A stretch of 64,000 bases of DNA. Origin: Paenibacillus ferrarius (GTDB lineage: Bacteria; Bacillota; Bacilli; Paenibacillales; NBRC-103111). The translations under genes were made by a program, and so were the position numbers. The stretch is from NCBI RefSeq assembly GCF_002027705.1, contig NZ_MBTG01000025.1, positions 39,391 through 103,390 of the forward strand, in the 5' to 3' direction. Under the pieces are notes generated by a model. It saw only the letters and a program-made list of their open reading frames with translations, made no database searches and had not been told where the DNA came from. Positions 52,927 to 62,175 of the stretch are shown one piece after another. Numbering within the stretch: the first letter of the stretch is position 1; the number at the start of each line of letters is the position of its first letter.

Positions 52927-54096
52927 TCATGCCATATAATCCAAAGCCATCCCAATCAGTAAATTGGCTGCATGCAGCATGGATTTCTCGTCAATATCAA
53001 ATTTGGGGTGGTGATGCGGATGAATAATTCCTGCTTCCACATTACCGGCTCCCACAAACATATAACAGCCCGGTCGGTGGTGCAGATAATAGGAGAAGTC
53101 TTCACCGGCCATAATAAGGGGAGATTCATGCACCGCTTCTTCGCCGAACAAGGATTTACCGACGCTAAAGAACCGTTCTGCTTCCTTTTCGTCGTTCACA
53201 ACAGTGGGATAACCTAGCTTATAGTCCAGCTGGTACGTAGCTTGATGCATATCGCAAGTAGACGCTACGATGCGTTCAAACCGCTGCTTCACATCCGCTC
53301 TGAGCTCCGCATTGAATGTTCGGACCGTGCCGCTGAGCACACTTGTTTCTGCAATGACATTAAAGCTTGTTCCCCCATGGAAAGAGCCTATACTGACCAC
53401 ACAAGGCTCTATGGGATCCACTTGTCGGCTGACAATGGATTGCAAATTAACGACCAATTGCGAAGCGACATAAATGCTGTCGATCGTTTGATGGGGCAAA
53501 CCGCCATGTCCGCCTTTGCCTTGAATGTGGATGGTGAACTCATCCGGAGCTGCCATAAGAGGCCCGCCCTTGCTGTAAACATGACCTACGGGGAATGGCG
53601 TCCAGAGATGTACACCAAATACAGCGTCTACGCCTTCTAAGGCGCCATCCTTGATCATGGCATCCGCACCGCCGGGCGTAATTTCTTCGGCATGCTGGAA
53701 CAGGAAAACCAAGTTCCCCTTGAGCTGATCGCGAAGCTGACTGGCCACTTTGGCAATGCCTAGCAGCGTAGATGTGTGCGCATCATGACCGCACGCGTGC
53801 ATGATTCCGCTCTTAAGGGAAGAATACTCGCAGTTCTTCTCATCTTGAATAGGCAAGGCATCAATGTCTGCCCTCAGTGCTACCGTCGGTCCTCCCTTGC
53901 TTCCACGAAGCAAACCGACAACACCATTGCCGCCTACGCCTTGACGAACTTCTATATCCCAACTAAGCAGGTGATTCGCTATAAATTCAGCCGTCCGATA
54001 TTCGTGGAACGAAAGCTCCGGGTTTTGATGTAAGTAGCGCCTCCAGGCAACCATTTCATCATAAATCGCTTGCAAGCCTGCTTGAAAATCGTTCAT
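52927..54096 (-). CDS. M20 family amidohydrolase (N-acyl-amino-acid hydrolase type)
   Basis: 389 aa from MNDFQAGLQ behind GGAGGAG. Metal ligands in ACGHDAHT, QHAEE and late GEDFSYY, plus the dimerisation lid IQGKGGHGGLPHQTID. It removes acyl groups from amino acids (hippurate/IAA-amino acid hydrolase-like); the substrate is not predictable. Confidence 0.9.
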   Translation of the reverse strand: MNDFQAGLQAIYDEMVAWRRYLHQNPELSFHEYRTAEFIANHLLSWDIEVRQGVGGNGVVGLLRGSKGGPTVALRADIDALPIQDEKNCEYSSLKSGIMHACGHDAHTSTLLGIAKVASQLRDQLKGNLVFLFQHAEEITPGGADAMIKDGALEGVDAVFGVHLWTPFPVGHVYSKGGPLMAAPDEFTIHIQGKGGHGGLPHQTIDSIYVASQLVVNLQSIVSRQVDPIEPCVVSIGSFHGGTSFNVIAETSVLSGTVRTFNAELRADVKQRFERIVASTCDMHQATYQLDYKLGYPTVVNDEKEAERFFSVGKSLFGEEAVHESPLIMAGEDFSYYLHHRPGCYMFVGAGNVEAGIIHPHHHPKFDIDEKSMLHAANLLIGMALDYMA

Positions 54097-54232
54097 TAGG
54101 AAACTCCTCCGCCCATCCTTGTTTCTCATCTTTACACTTTTGCGGTGTCTTTGAACCTATTCTACCAAAATAAAGGCTTGGTTTCATCTCTAAAGTGCCA
54201 TCAAATATTAGAAAATAGACGTGCTTATCGAC

Positions 54233-54261
54233 TTGCAGAACCATGGGAAACATACTATCAT
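54233..54261 (+). promoter_or_regulatory. Putative promoter of yugN-ftsW
   Basis: TTGCAG (54233-54238), a 17-base spacer, TATCAT (54256-54261), about 38 bases before the yugN start. Confidence 0.55.
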
Positions 54262-54299
54262 GAATAAAGAATGCATACGTACAATATGGAGGCGTTAAC

Positions 54300-54647
54300 G
54301 TGATTATTGAAGCAACTGGCTTAAAAGGCTTAAAAAGCGACTTGGCTCACCTGGATGAAGTAACAACCAAACTAGGATTTGTGCGTTGGCAGTGGGAATA
54401 CACACGTGCTACTTATGACTTTAAGATGGAAGATAAAGCAACGAAATCCGTGTATTTCTTACGCGTAAACGCACGTGTAGAAAGCGGCAAGCTGGAATCT
54501 CCTTATGCCATCCTGTTCTTGGAAGAAGCTTACATAGGAAGAGAAACATTCCCGCATGGCTTGGACTACAATTCCCCAGTGCCGGATTCTGTTTTGAAAA
54601 TTTCCAACCAAAAATTAGCGCAGCTGCAGCAATTACTGGCAGACTAG
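54300..54647 (+). CDS. YugN-like family protein
   Basis: 115 aa from GTG behind ATGGAGG. TYDFKMEDKATKSVYFLRV and FPHGLDYNSPVPDSVL are characteristic of the YugN family of small Bacillales proteins of unknown function. It is 13 bases upstream of the FtsW-like gene. Confidence 0.82.
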   Translation: MIIEATGLKGLKSDLAHLDEVTTKLGFVRWQWEYTRATYDFKMEDKATKSVYFLRVNARVESGKLESPYAILFLEEAYIGRETFPHGLDYNSPVPDSVLKISNQKLAQLQQLLAD

Positions 54648-54660
54648 GCGAGGGTTCAGC

Positions 54661-55809
54661 ATGAATCCCCCTCGAAGAGGAACGCCGGATTTTCTGCTGC
54701 TTTTTTTAACCTTTGTCCTCGTTTGTTTCGGACTCGCCATGGTATTCAGCGCAAGCTCGATGACAGATGCGTACTTTGGTGATACTTGGTATTTCACAAA
54801 GAAGCAGTTAATTGCAGTCGGCATGGGATCAATTGGAATGCTCATCTGCATGAATATCCATTACACCAAGTTTAAGAAATTGGTCATACCTGCCTTTTTC
54901 TTGGTTGTAGTAGCGCTGATCTTCGTTATTTTCACCAGCGCAACAAAAGGGGCCAGCAGTTGGTACACACTTGGTCGATTCGGGATCCAACCAACAGAGT
55001 TCGCCAAATTAATTGTTGTCATGTACTTGGCTTCGATGATCAGCAATAAAGACGAGAAGTTCCGTAACTTCAAGAAGGGGCTGCTCCCGGCATTGATTGT
55101 TGTGGGCTTTGTCTGTTTCCTGATTATGATGCAGCCGGATCTTGGCTCGTGCATGATACTCTTCGTTTGCTCAGCGATTGTTATTATGGTCGGGGGCTCT
55201 AATTTAAAGCACATCTTCCTGCTTGGAACAAGCTTCACGGCCATAGCTGCGATAGGTGTTTCACTTTTCTTGCTCGGCGGCGGAGGGGAATCCAAAAATT
55301 ATCGGATAAGCCGTCTTACCTCGTTTATGGATCCCTTCGCCGATCCCCAAGGTGCCGGTCATCAAGTTGTGCAATCTTTATTTGCATTCGGGCACGGCGG
55401 TTTGACAGGCGCAGGATTCGGACAAGGCATTCAGAAGCTGCACTACTTGCCTGAAGCCCATAACGATTTTATTTTCGCCACCATCGGCGAGGAATTAGGT
55501 TTCATTGGAAGTACGCTATTCATTCTCGTATTCGTTATTTTCATTTGGCGAGGTATTCTCGTGGCGGTTCGCAGTCCCGATATGTTCGGTATGCTCACGG
55601 GGGTAGGCATTATGGTGATGTTCTCGTTTCAAGCCTTTATTAATATCGGCGGCGTAACAGGAACCATTCCGCTTACGGGTGTAACTTTGCCTTTCATATC
55701 GGCAGGGGGCTCGTCTATGATGGTCTCTCTCATAAGCATGGGAATTCTACTGAGCATCTCGCGTGAACATACGCACAAAGAAGCACCTTCTACCAAAAAA
55801 AGACCCTAA
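54661..55809 (+). CDS. ftsW: FtsW/RodA/SpoVE family peptidoglycan polymerase
   Basis: 382 aa with about ten membrane helices. PTEFAKL, the large extracellular loop with AHNDFIFATIGEELG, and the C-terminal GVTLPFISAGGSS are SEDS signatures with the catalytic Asp region. It polymerises lipid II for division or elongation; the assignment to FtsW rather than SpoVE or RodA is uncertain. A terminator follows immediately. Confidence 0.88.
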   Translation: MNPPRRGTPDFLLLFLTFVLVCFGLAMVFSASSMTDAYFGDTWYFTKKQLIAVGMGSIGMLICMNIHYTKFKKLVIPAFFLVVVALIFVIFTSATKGASSWYTLGRFGIQPTEFAKLIVVMYLASMISNKDEKFRNFKKGLLPALIVVGFVCFLIMMQPDLGSCMILFVCSAIVIMVGGSNLKHIFLLGTSFTAIAAIGVSLFLLGGGGESKNYRISRLTSFMDPFADPQGAGHQVVQSLFAFGHGGLTGAGFGQGIQKLHYLPEAHNDFIFATIGEELGFIGSTLFILVFVIFIWRGILVAVRSPDMFGMLTGVGIMVMFSFQAFINIGGVTGTIPLTGVTLPFISAGGSSMMVSLISMGILLSISREHTHKEAPSTKKRP

Positions 55810-55842
55810 TCGATGAGCAATCATTCGATCGGGTCTTTTTTC
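55795..55842. terminator. Bidirectional terminator
   Basis: AAAAAAAGACCC / GGGTCTTTTTT with inner ATCGA/TCGAT, between the convergent ftsW and Asp23 genes. Confidence 0.85.
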
Positions 55843-56222
55843 TATTTTACGCGATGTGGATCATCTATATTATCTTCCTCTTTGAACGCAACGCCTTCCA
55901 CCTTCACGTTGACTTCAACTACCGTTAACCCCGTCATATTCTCAACAGCTTCTCGCACGTTCTCTTGGAGATCTCTGCATACATCCTGAATGCGGGAACC
56001 GTAATTGACGATAACGCGTAGATCGATAGCAGCCTCCACTTGTCCAACTTCCACTGAGACGCCTCGTTGCACATTCTTCCCACTCAGACGCTTGGCTAAG
56101 CCTTCCGAGATGCCTCCTGACATGCCTGCTATGCCTGCTGTCTCCAGAGCCGCAAGACCTGCGATAGTCGATACTACATCATCAGAAATACGAATTAAAC
56201 CGGTTTGATTGTCTTCGGACAT
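55842..56222 (-). CDS. Asp23/Gls24 family protein (second copy)
   Basis: 126 aa from MSEDNQTGLIRIS behind GGGAG. IRISDDVVSTIAGLAAL, IDLRVIVNYGSRI and VNVKVEGVAF mark an Asp23 protein, a paralogue of the yloU product at 11361. It resembles YqhY, which affects acetyl-CoA carboxylase in Bacillus, but the context differs. Confidence 0.85.
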   Translation of the reverse strand: MSEDNQTGLIRISDDVVSTIAGLAALETAGIAGMSGGISEGLAKRLSGKNVQRGVSVEVGQVEAAIDLRVIVNYGSRIQDVCRDLQENVREAVENMTGLTVVEVNVKVEGVAFKEEDNIDDPHRVK

Positions 56223-56305
56223 ACGGATCACTCCCTAAACTTGGTATGAATCTATTGTAATAAGTTCAAAAGATGAAAGCAAGAAATGCTGTCGAACAAA
56301 TCGAA

Positions 56306-56334
56306 TTTACATTACTAGACAAAGTGGGTATATT
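56306..56334 (+). promoter_or_regulatory. Putative promoter of the calcium/proton exchanger gene
   Basis: TTTACA (56306-56311), a 17-base spacer, TATATT (56329-56334), about 48 bases before the start. Confidence 0.55.
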
Positions 56335-56382
56335 ATAAGAAGTCAAAAAGTACCAATAAATGAATAAGTCGGAGGGTTCGCA

Positions 56383-57429
56383 TTGAAAGGAAAATTGTTC
56401 TATGTAGGTTTAATTCTCGCTTTCGGCCTGAGCGCAGTAGCCCATTACACGCATCTAAACGCAACCTTGCAGTTTGTCATCTCGGCTATCGCCGTTATTT
56501 TCGTAGCCGGGTTTCTTGGCAAAGCGACAGAGAGTGTCGCTCATTATGCTGGCGAACGCATGGGTGGATTCCTGAATGCGACTTTCGGCAACGCAGCCGA
56601 GCTCATCATTGCGATCTTCTTGGTCAAAGACGGCATGTTCGAGGTCGTCAAAGCCAGCTTAACCGGGTCCATCATCGGGAATCTGCTGCTCGTTCTGGGA
56701 CTGAGCATTTTCGCCGGCGGATTAAAATTTAAAGAACAATCGTTTAACGTGAAACTGGCATCCCATAACTCTTCTTTAATGATTCTGGGTGTCATCGCCT
56801 TGTTCATTCCAGCGATATTCGCCGGTGGATTAACAACCAGGGAAACATCATCAATGAGCTTAATTGTTGCGATCTTGCTCATAGCTGCCTACCTGCTCTG
56901 GCTTCTGTTCTCCATGGTCACCCACAAGGATGTGCTCTCCGATGCAGCCGTCGAACACGGCGAGGCTCCATGGTCCAAATCAACCTCAATTCTTTTCCTC
57001 ATCTTAGCCACAGTCATGGTTGCTTTCTCCAGTGAGTGGATGGTCGGTACGCTTGAAGAAGTAACGCACAAATTCGGTCTCTCTGAATTGTTCGTCGGCG
57101 CCTTCCTCATCGCAATTATCGGCAATGCTGCGGAACATAGTGCTGCGGTATTGATGGCGATGAAAAACAAAATGGGTGCAGCCGTCGAAATTGCCATCGG
57201 AAGCTCCCTGCAAATCGCCTTATTCGTTGCACCTGTCCTAGTCATCGCCAGCTTCTTCATGGGCGGGACACCGATGAATATCGTCTTCACAACCTATGAG
57301 CTGGCCGCTATAGGAGTCGCGGTCTTTATTACCAAGTCCATCACCCAGGACGGCTCAACGAACTGGTATGAGGGTCTCCTGCTTCTTGTCGTCTATATTA
57401 TACTAGGCGTCGTATTCTTCCTCGTCTGA
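56383..57429 (+). CDS. Calcium/proton exchanger (CaCA/CAX family)
   Basis: 348 aa from TTG behind GGAGGG. It has about eleven membrane helices with the duplicated alpha repeats: GGFLNATFGNAAELIIA in the first half and AIIGNAAEHSAAVLMAMKN in the second, the acidic Glu residues being the exchange site. It exports calcium against protons. No riboswitch is seen in the short leader. Confidence 0.93.
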   Translation: MKGKLFYVGLILAFGLSAVAHYTHLNATLQFVISAIAVIFVAGFLGKATESVAHYAGERMGGFLNATFGNAAELIIAIFLVKDGMFEVVKASLTGSIIGNLLLVLGLSIFAGGLKFKEQSFNVKLASHNSSLMILGVIALFIPAIFAGGLTTRETSSMSLIVAILLIAAYLLWLLFSMVTHKDVLSDAAVEHGEAPWSKSTSILFLILATVMVAFSSEWMVGTLEEVTHKFGLSELFVGAFLIAIIGNAAEHSAAVLMAMKNKMGAAVEIAIGSSLQIALFVAPVLVIASFFMGGTPMNIVFTTYELAAIGVAVFITKSITQDGSTNWYEGLLLLVVYIILGVVFFLV

Positions 57430-57445
57430 CATCAGCAAGTCCACA

Positions 57446-57477
57446 AAAAAAGTAACCCCAGAGAGGGTTACTTTTTG
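57446..57477. terminator. Bidirectional terminator
   Basis: AAAAAGTAACCC / GGGTTACTTTTT between the exchanger and ylaN. Confidence 0.85.
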
Positions 57478-57755
57478 TTATTTAGCGCTTCATATAGCTG
57501 GGCAAGGTTACGTTCTAGCTTGTTGAGAATTTGTTTGCCAGGCTGTTCGGCAATAAGTCCCGCTCGAATGGCAAAATCAATTTCTCTCGAAAGTCCGTAC
57601 ATTTGCGTATCTAGTACCTCTTCATACAGTGGGCATTGACGAGTCGTCAAATTCTCCATCTGCACTTCGATCAGCTTCTCGATTTTATCTGCATCTTCCT
57701 GAAGAAGATTAAGCGCCTTTTGATTCATGTCCAGCAATAGATCAGATGAAGACAT
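57468..57755 (-). CDS. ylaN: YlaN family protein (DUF1507)
   Basis: 95 aa from MSSSDLLLDMN behind GGGGGAA. KIEKLIEVQMENLTTRQCPLYEE, VLDTQMYGLSREIDFAIR and KLERNLAQLYEA are the family signature. YlaN has been tied to iron homeostasis through the regulator Fur and is needed under iron limitation in Bacillus and Staphylococcus. Confidence 0.9.
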   Translation of the reverse strand: MSSSDLLLDMNQKALNLLQEDADKIEKLIEVQMENLTTRQCPLYEEVLDTQMYGLSREIDFAIRAGLIAEQPGKQILNKLERNLAQLYEALNNKK

Positions 57756-57831
57756 TCCCACTTCCCCCTATACACATAGTCATCCGTCCTTATATGATCT
57801 ATATTAAGCGAAATTGCTCCAATATACAAGA

Positions 57832-57864
57832 GAAGGTACCCTCAGAGATTCTGAGAGTACCTTC
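57832..57864 (-). terminator. Terminator of the HPr-like gene
   Basis: GAAGGTACCCTCAGA / TCTGAGAGTACCTTC hairpin with one mismatch; T-run modest. Confidence 0.6.
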
Positions 57865-57876
57865 TTTGTTAATTAA

Positions 57877-58125
57877 TTAGCCTTCTACAACGTTTACGCC
57901 CAGCTCATGCTTAGCAAATACTTCTGCCATCGCAATTTTCGCTTCTGCTTCGTCAGGACCATGAACATGCAAGTCGTACTTGCTTGAGCTAAGCAAAGTC
58001 GTGAACAATCCCAGAATACTTTTCACGTCGATATACTTATTATCGTATTGAAGAACAATTGAGGATCTGAATTTATTAGCGGTTTGTGAAATTTCAACAA
58101 TTGCAGCGTTATTAGCACTTGGCAT
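57877..58125 (-). CDS. HPr-like protein without the active-site histidine
   Basis: 82 aa from MPSANNAAIVEIS behind GGAGG. The fold pattern is that of HPr: QTANKFRSSIVLQYDNKYIDVKS, then SILGLFTTLL, then GPDEAEAKIAMAEVF. The segment that should carry His15 (HARPA) reads NNAAI, so phosphotransfer from Enzyme I is not possible; the serine matching Ser46 (KSILG) is retained. It is therefore Crh-like, a possible regulatory partner of CcpA, rather than a PTS carrier. No ptsI or ptsK is nearby. Confidence 0.75.
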   Translation of the reverse strand: MPSANNAAIVEISQTANKFRSSIVLQYDNKYIDVKSILGLFTTLLSSSKYDLHVHGPDEAEAKIAMAEVFAKHELGVNVVEG

Positions 58126-58239
58126 ATTGCATTCCTCCATTTATTTGCGTATGAGTTGGTCGACTTGCTTTCTATATGATAACTTGGAAGGGTGACTAAG
58201 CGCAACTAGAAAATTTCCTGCAATCTCCAGAAAGAGCGT

Positions 58240-58968
58240 TTACTTCGTCTTCGCTGAAAGTGCTTTCTTCACAGCATTGCCGATAATAATCAAAGCGACG
58301 AAAATTCCAAGCAATAAAAGAAGTCTCCCTTTATACTTGTGGAAATGAAATAAATCATGCGCAATCATCGACTCCAAAAAAACGATTGGCAGTTTCCCAA
58401 GCAAGGTGCCTAATAGAAAATGTCTAAACTTCATTCTTGTCAGCCCAGCAGCAAAATTAATCGCCGAGGAAGGCAAGATCGGGATTAACCGGCCTAGAAA
58501 CACAAAAAGAAAGCCTCTTCTTTCCATGCGCAAACTAAATTGCTGAACTAATGGGAACCGTTCCAACTTCTTCTCCACCCAAGCATGTCCATAATAACGG
58601 GCGAAGTAAAACGACGCGATTGCTCCAAGGCAGGACATCACGTAATTTACAAGGAATCCTACCTTGATTCCAAAAATAGCAACATTCGTCCCTGCAACCA
58701 GAACAAACGGAATGAACGGAAAAAACGTTTGAAAAAAGACCAAAGCCATTCCAATAATTTTACCAGGCATACCAAGATCTCTTAAATGATCAGATAACTG
58801 TCGCATATTACTGTGAGTAAGCTTGATGCCTATAGGGTTATAGAAGAAAAAATAAATCAAGCCACTAAGCAAAATCAAAAGAACTAAAATAGGCAGTATG
58901 CGCTTTCTATTTCTATTTAACACCGACAAAATTCGACCATCCTCCCTTAGACCAAACCATTGTAACAT
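58240..58968 (-). CDS. TVP38/TMEM64 (VTT domain) membrane protein
   Basis: 242 aa. An N-terminal helix (about 25-42), then the VTT/SNARE-associated core: FFPFIPFVLVAGTNVAIFG, GAIASFYFARYYG, FLGRLIPILPSSAINFAAGL, with final helices. The family may scramble lipids; its precise role in Bacilli is not established. Confidence 0.88.
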   Translation of the reverse strand: MLQWFGLREDGRILSVLNRNRKRILPILVLLILLSGLIYFFFYNPIGIKLTHSNMRQLSDHLRDLGMPGKIIGMALVFFQTFFPFIPFVLVAGTNVAIFGIKVGFLVNYVMSCLGAIASFYFARYYGHAWVEKKLERFPLVQQFSLRMERRGFLFVFLGRLIPILPSSAINFAAGLTRMKFRHFLLGTLLGKLPIVFLESMIAHDLFHFHKYKGRLLLLLGIFVALIIIGNAVKKALSAKTK

Positions 58969-59065
58969 GTTACCGGTGGTTCAGGAAGAGAAAAATAGGG
59001 ATATTATTTCCTTTCCCTTGACAGTTTCTCCATTCTGACATTTTTTTATGACATAAATAAAAGCA

Positions 59066-59110
59066 CCTGTCCGAGGAAAGTTGTTTCCAACTCCATGAGA
59101 CAAATGCTTG
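59066..59110 (-). terminator. Terminator of the GGDEF gene
   Basis: On the minus strand, AAGCATTTGTC pairs with GACAGGTGCTT (internal mismatch loop), plus an inner GTTGGAAACAAC hairpin and a TTTTATTT tail. Confidence 0.6.
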
Positions 59111-59118
59111 TGATCAGG

Positions 59119-61107
59119 CTATCCGATTTGAATTTGGTTACGTCCATTATTTTTGGCTTGATAGAGCGCCATATCCGCGCGGTAGAACAATGATTCGACG
59201 CTGATCTTATCTTCTTCCCAGTTCCAATCGGAAACGCCGCAGGAAACGGTTACTTGCGGATTCGTTTCTTCCATAACGCGAGCACGGATACGCTCTGCGA
59301 TTCGAATGGTTTGGTCTTTGGCCACTTGCGGAAGATAAACAGCCAGCTCCTCACCGCCCCAACGTGCAGCGATATCGCTGTCTCTGATACTCGTTTTGAT
59401 AATCTGGCTAACTTGAATCAATATTTTGTCGCCTACCTGATGACCATGCGTATCGTTTATTCGCTTGAAATTGTCAATGTCCACTACAATAAGGGAGCCG
59501 CAGAAATCTTTCTTCTGCAATAAGTTAGCCTGTTCGTCCAAATAGTGCCGTACATAGAGACCGGTCAAATTGTCCGTGATGACCATACGTCTCACCTCAG
59601 CATGCAGCGAAGCATTCGTCATGGCAAGACCAATATGTCCGCAGAGAACCTGCAGCAACTTGTAATTATCATAGGAGAAGAAGTTAGGCTGACTGTGCAC
59701 GACTAGTATAACGCCCTCTACTTGTCCGTTCACAAGAATCGGCGAACCGATAAGTGAGCGGGAATTCGTCAACTGCATCAATTTGGAATTCATTTTGGTA
59801 TTCAGCATGTAATCAGAAATAATAACCGGCTCTTTGGTGTTGTAAATAAGGCCCGAGAAGCCTTGATTCAAACTGATCGCCTCATGGAACATCGACGGCA
59901 AATTGGTCGCTTGCACAATCAACCTTTCGCTGTCCTTATCCGTTTGCAAAATGCAGCTGTAATCCGCGCCGAAAATACTCAAAATCTCGCTCGAAGCCGA
60001 ATTGAAGATCTCATTAAGCCGCAGGCTTTGATTCAACTGCTTAGTAATTTCATTAATCAGCCGAAGCTCATTAATCATCAAATTCGATTGCTCGTACAAC
60101 TTGGCATTCTCGAACGCCGAACCCGCTGTATCCGCTAGCAGCGAAATGAATTGCAAGTCCGAGGCATGAATCAATTCATGCTCAGACTTCATGTAAAGCA
60201 CACCGTAGACGCCCTGCTTGCCCGATAGCGGAGCCGCGACATTGCCTGTGCTTGCGCCCTGGGCATCGGAAGTCGGCTCAAAAATGACTTGGCCTTCCAT
60301 AAAAGCACGCGTACGAATGTCGTCATCGGCATTTTGAAAATTTAATGGCTTCACGTATAAATTATTGGAATCATTATCTTGTGATAGCAAAAGATCCACT
60401 TGAATATTAGGGTAAAACCGATATATGCATTCAATCACTTCTGTCAAAACAGAATCGACGTCAATTTTGGCGTGCAGCTTCTTGGAAGCTTCGAATAAGA
60501 TGTCATGCTTTTTAAATTCAAGCTCTCTTTGCTGGTGCTGCATAAATAAATGATCATATTTCCGGCGGTCTTCCACACTTTGGACACAGCTTTGGAAAGA
60601 AATCGCAAGCGTATACAATAGCTCGACAATTTCGTCAGATTGTATACCCGACTGGGAAAATAGTCCTAGATAGCCGATAAGCTTGCCTTCCGCAGCCAAC
60701 ACTGGAACCGCAGCCGAAAGAACGCTTTTGAAGCTTGCCATGTTCACATCATTGCTTGTCATTATCTGTAAAGTAGGATATTCCGCACAACGCGACAGTG
60801 AATTATCGCCCCGCTCTGCGCTGCTCCAGGAAACACCGGCCGCCAAAACATGATCCATAAAAGAGACGTTCTGCGAGCAGGCATTGATCACGCACAAGTC
60901 TGTATGAACCCACAGCAGTGCGGTTTGTTGCGGCAGCATCGCTTGTCCAAACTGAGTAATCCAATACGCCGAAGCATCATAGATTACTTGGTGGGAATTG
61001 ACTTCCCCATAGGAAAAGTTGCTAGAAAGAACAAGTCCTTGCCGAAGAAACTCTTCGAAGTGCTCTGCGCGACTATGTTGTTTCATACTACGAAGTGATT
61101 CACTCAT
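59119..61107 (-). CDS. GAF-domain diguanylate cyclase
   Basis: 662 aa, soluble. Three GAF-like regions (about 25-175, 205-345, 360-495), then a GGDEF domain: DNFKRINDTHGHQVGD, the inhibitory site RDSD five residues before the signature GGEEL, and FYRADMALYQAKNNGRN. Active-site and I-site residues are intact, so it should make c-di-GMP with product inhibition. AAGGAGAG precedes the ATG. Confidence 0.92.
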   Translation of the reverse strand: MSESLRSMKQHSRAEHFEEFLRQGLVLSSNFSYGEVNSHQVIYDASAYWITQFGQAMLPQQTALLWVHTDLCVINACSQNVSFMDHVLAAGVSWSSAERGDNSLSRCAEYPTLQIMTSNDVNMASFKSVLSAAVPVLAAEGKLIGYLGLFSQSGIQSDEIVELLYTLAISFQSCVQSVEDRRKYDHLFMQHQQRELEFKKHDILFEASKKLHAKIDVDSVLTEVIECIYRFYPNIQVDLLLSQDNDSNNLYVKPLNFQNADDDIRTRAFMEGQVIFEPTSDAQGASTGNVAAPLSGKQGVYGVLYMKSEHELIHASDLQFISLLADTAGSAFENAKLYEQSNLMINELRLINEITKQLNQSLRLNEIFNSASSEILSIFGADYSCILQTDKDSERLIVQATNLPSMFHEAISLNQGFSGLIYNTKEPVIISDYMLNTKMNSKLMQLTNSRSLIGSPILVNGQVEGVILVVHSQPNFFSYDNYKLLQVLCGHIGLAMTNASLHAEVRRMVITDNLTGLYVRHYLDEQANLLQKKDFCGSLIVVDIDNFKRINDTHGHQVGDKILIQVSQIIKTSIRDSDIAARWGGEELAVYLPQVAKDQTIRIAERIRARVMEETNPQVTVSCGVSDWNWEEDKISVESLFYRADMALYQAKNNGRNQIQIG

Positions 61108-61228
61108 AGGCTCTCCTTCACTAACAAACTGTAGTCCTATTGACTCAGGCTAAATGTTACCTCATATATCATACTATTTTTCTTTCCTGATTGCACGATT
61201 TTTTCAAAGACCCGCTAAGGATTGAGAC

Positions 61229-61257
61229 TTGACACATGCTCTTGTTTTTAATAAAAT
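61229..61257 (+). promoter_or_regulatory. Sigma-A promoter of rpsD
   Basis: TTGACA (61229-61234), a 17-base spacer, TAAAAT (61252-61257). It implies a leader of about 195 bases. Confidence 0.8.
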
Positions 61258-61263
61258 TAGAAG

Positions 61264-61459
61264 TCGAGTAACAATATGATTTCGGTGAATGCCATTTGTG
61301 ATCACCCTCACTGCTTTTGCTCCTGCCAAGACAGCGGCTGAACTACTCTTGTCAGGGAATCACATTATGATTCGTAAGCAAAACCAGGCACTTGTCTTCA
61401 CCCTAACATTTAGCTGCTATCTACTAAACTATTTGTTAAAAAGAAGGAGTTTTTCCTAA
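61264..61459 (+). promoter_or_regulatory. Structured leader of rpsD, probable S4 autoregulatory RNA
   Basis: Outer stem TTTTGC (61315-61320) / GCAAAA (61378-61383) encloses CCTGCCAAGA (61322-61331) / TCTTGTCAGG (61347-61356), with one mismatch. A further GGTG/CACC hairpin lies upstream. In Bacillus, S4 binds its own leader to repress translation; that this RNA does so is inferred from position and structure only. This accounts for the gap before rpsD. Confidence 0.5.
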
Positions 61460-62059
61460 ATGTCACGTTATACAGGACCTAAATTCAAACTAAGCCGCCG
61501 CGTTGGTATTTCCTTAAGCGGTAACGGAAAAGACATGAAACGCCCATTCCCTCCAGGTCAACACGGCCCAGGACAACGTAAAAAAATGAGCGGTTACGGC
61601 GTTCAATTAAATGAAAAACAAAAACTTCGTCACATGTACGGCTTGAACGAGAAGCAATTCCGCAACTTGTTCGACAAAGCTTCCAAACTTAAAGGTATTT
61701 CCGGTGAGAACTTCATGATCTTGCTTGAAAGCCGTTTGGACAACTTGGTTTACCGTCTTGGTCTTTCCAACTCCCGTGCAGGCGCACGTCAATTAGTTGC
61801 TCACGGTCACGTAACTGTGAACGGCAAAAAAGTAGACATCGCTTCTTACATCGTATCTACTGGTGACGTAATCGCTCTTCGCGAAAGAAGCAAAGGTCTT
61901 TCCGCAGTGAAAGAAGCTCTTGCTAACCGTAACTACCTGCCAACTTACCTTGAGTTCAACGACGCAAGCGTAGAAGGCAAGTACATCCGTTTGCCAGAAC
62001 GTTCCGAGCTTCCACAAGAAATTGACGAGAAACAAATCGTCGAGTTCTACAGCCGTTAA
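61460..62059 (+). CDS. rpsD: 30S ribosomal protein S4
   Basis: 199 aa. SRYTGPKFKLSRRVG, FPPGQHGPGQRKK, and the S4 RNA-binding domain (LESRLDNLVYRLGLSNSR, ARQLVAHGHVTVNGKKVDI). Start behind AGAAGGAG. It is monocistronic with its own promoter and terminator, as in B. subtilis. Codon use is strongly biased, as expected for a highly expressed gene. Confidence 0.97.
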   Translation: MSRYTGPKFKLSRRVGISLSGNGKDMKRPFPPGQHGPGQRKKMSGYGVQLNEKQKLRHMYGLNEKQFRNLFDKASKLKGISGENFMILLESRLDNLVYRLGLSNSRAGARQLVAHGHVTVNGKKVDIASYIVSTGDVIALRERSKGLSAVKEALANRNYLPTYLEFNDASVEGKYIRLPERSELPQEIDEKQIVEFYSR

Positions 62060-62086
62060 TAGAGCTGAGACGCAAGTTGCTACGAC

Positions 62087-62131
62087 AAAAAGCCCCAAAC
62101 CCCTTGTATATAGGCGGTTTCGGGCTTTTTC
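62087..62131 (+). terminator. rpsD terminator
   Basis: AAAAAGCCC(CAAACC) / (GGTTTC)GGGCTTTTT stem followed by T-rich sequence. Confidence 0.85.
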
Positions 62132-62175
62132 TTATTAAATCAACAATGCAAGTTAATGCACAATGATGCGCCCAT

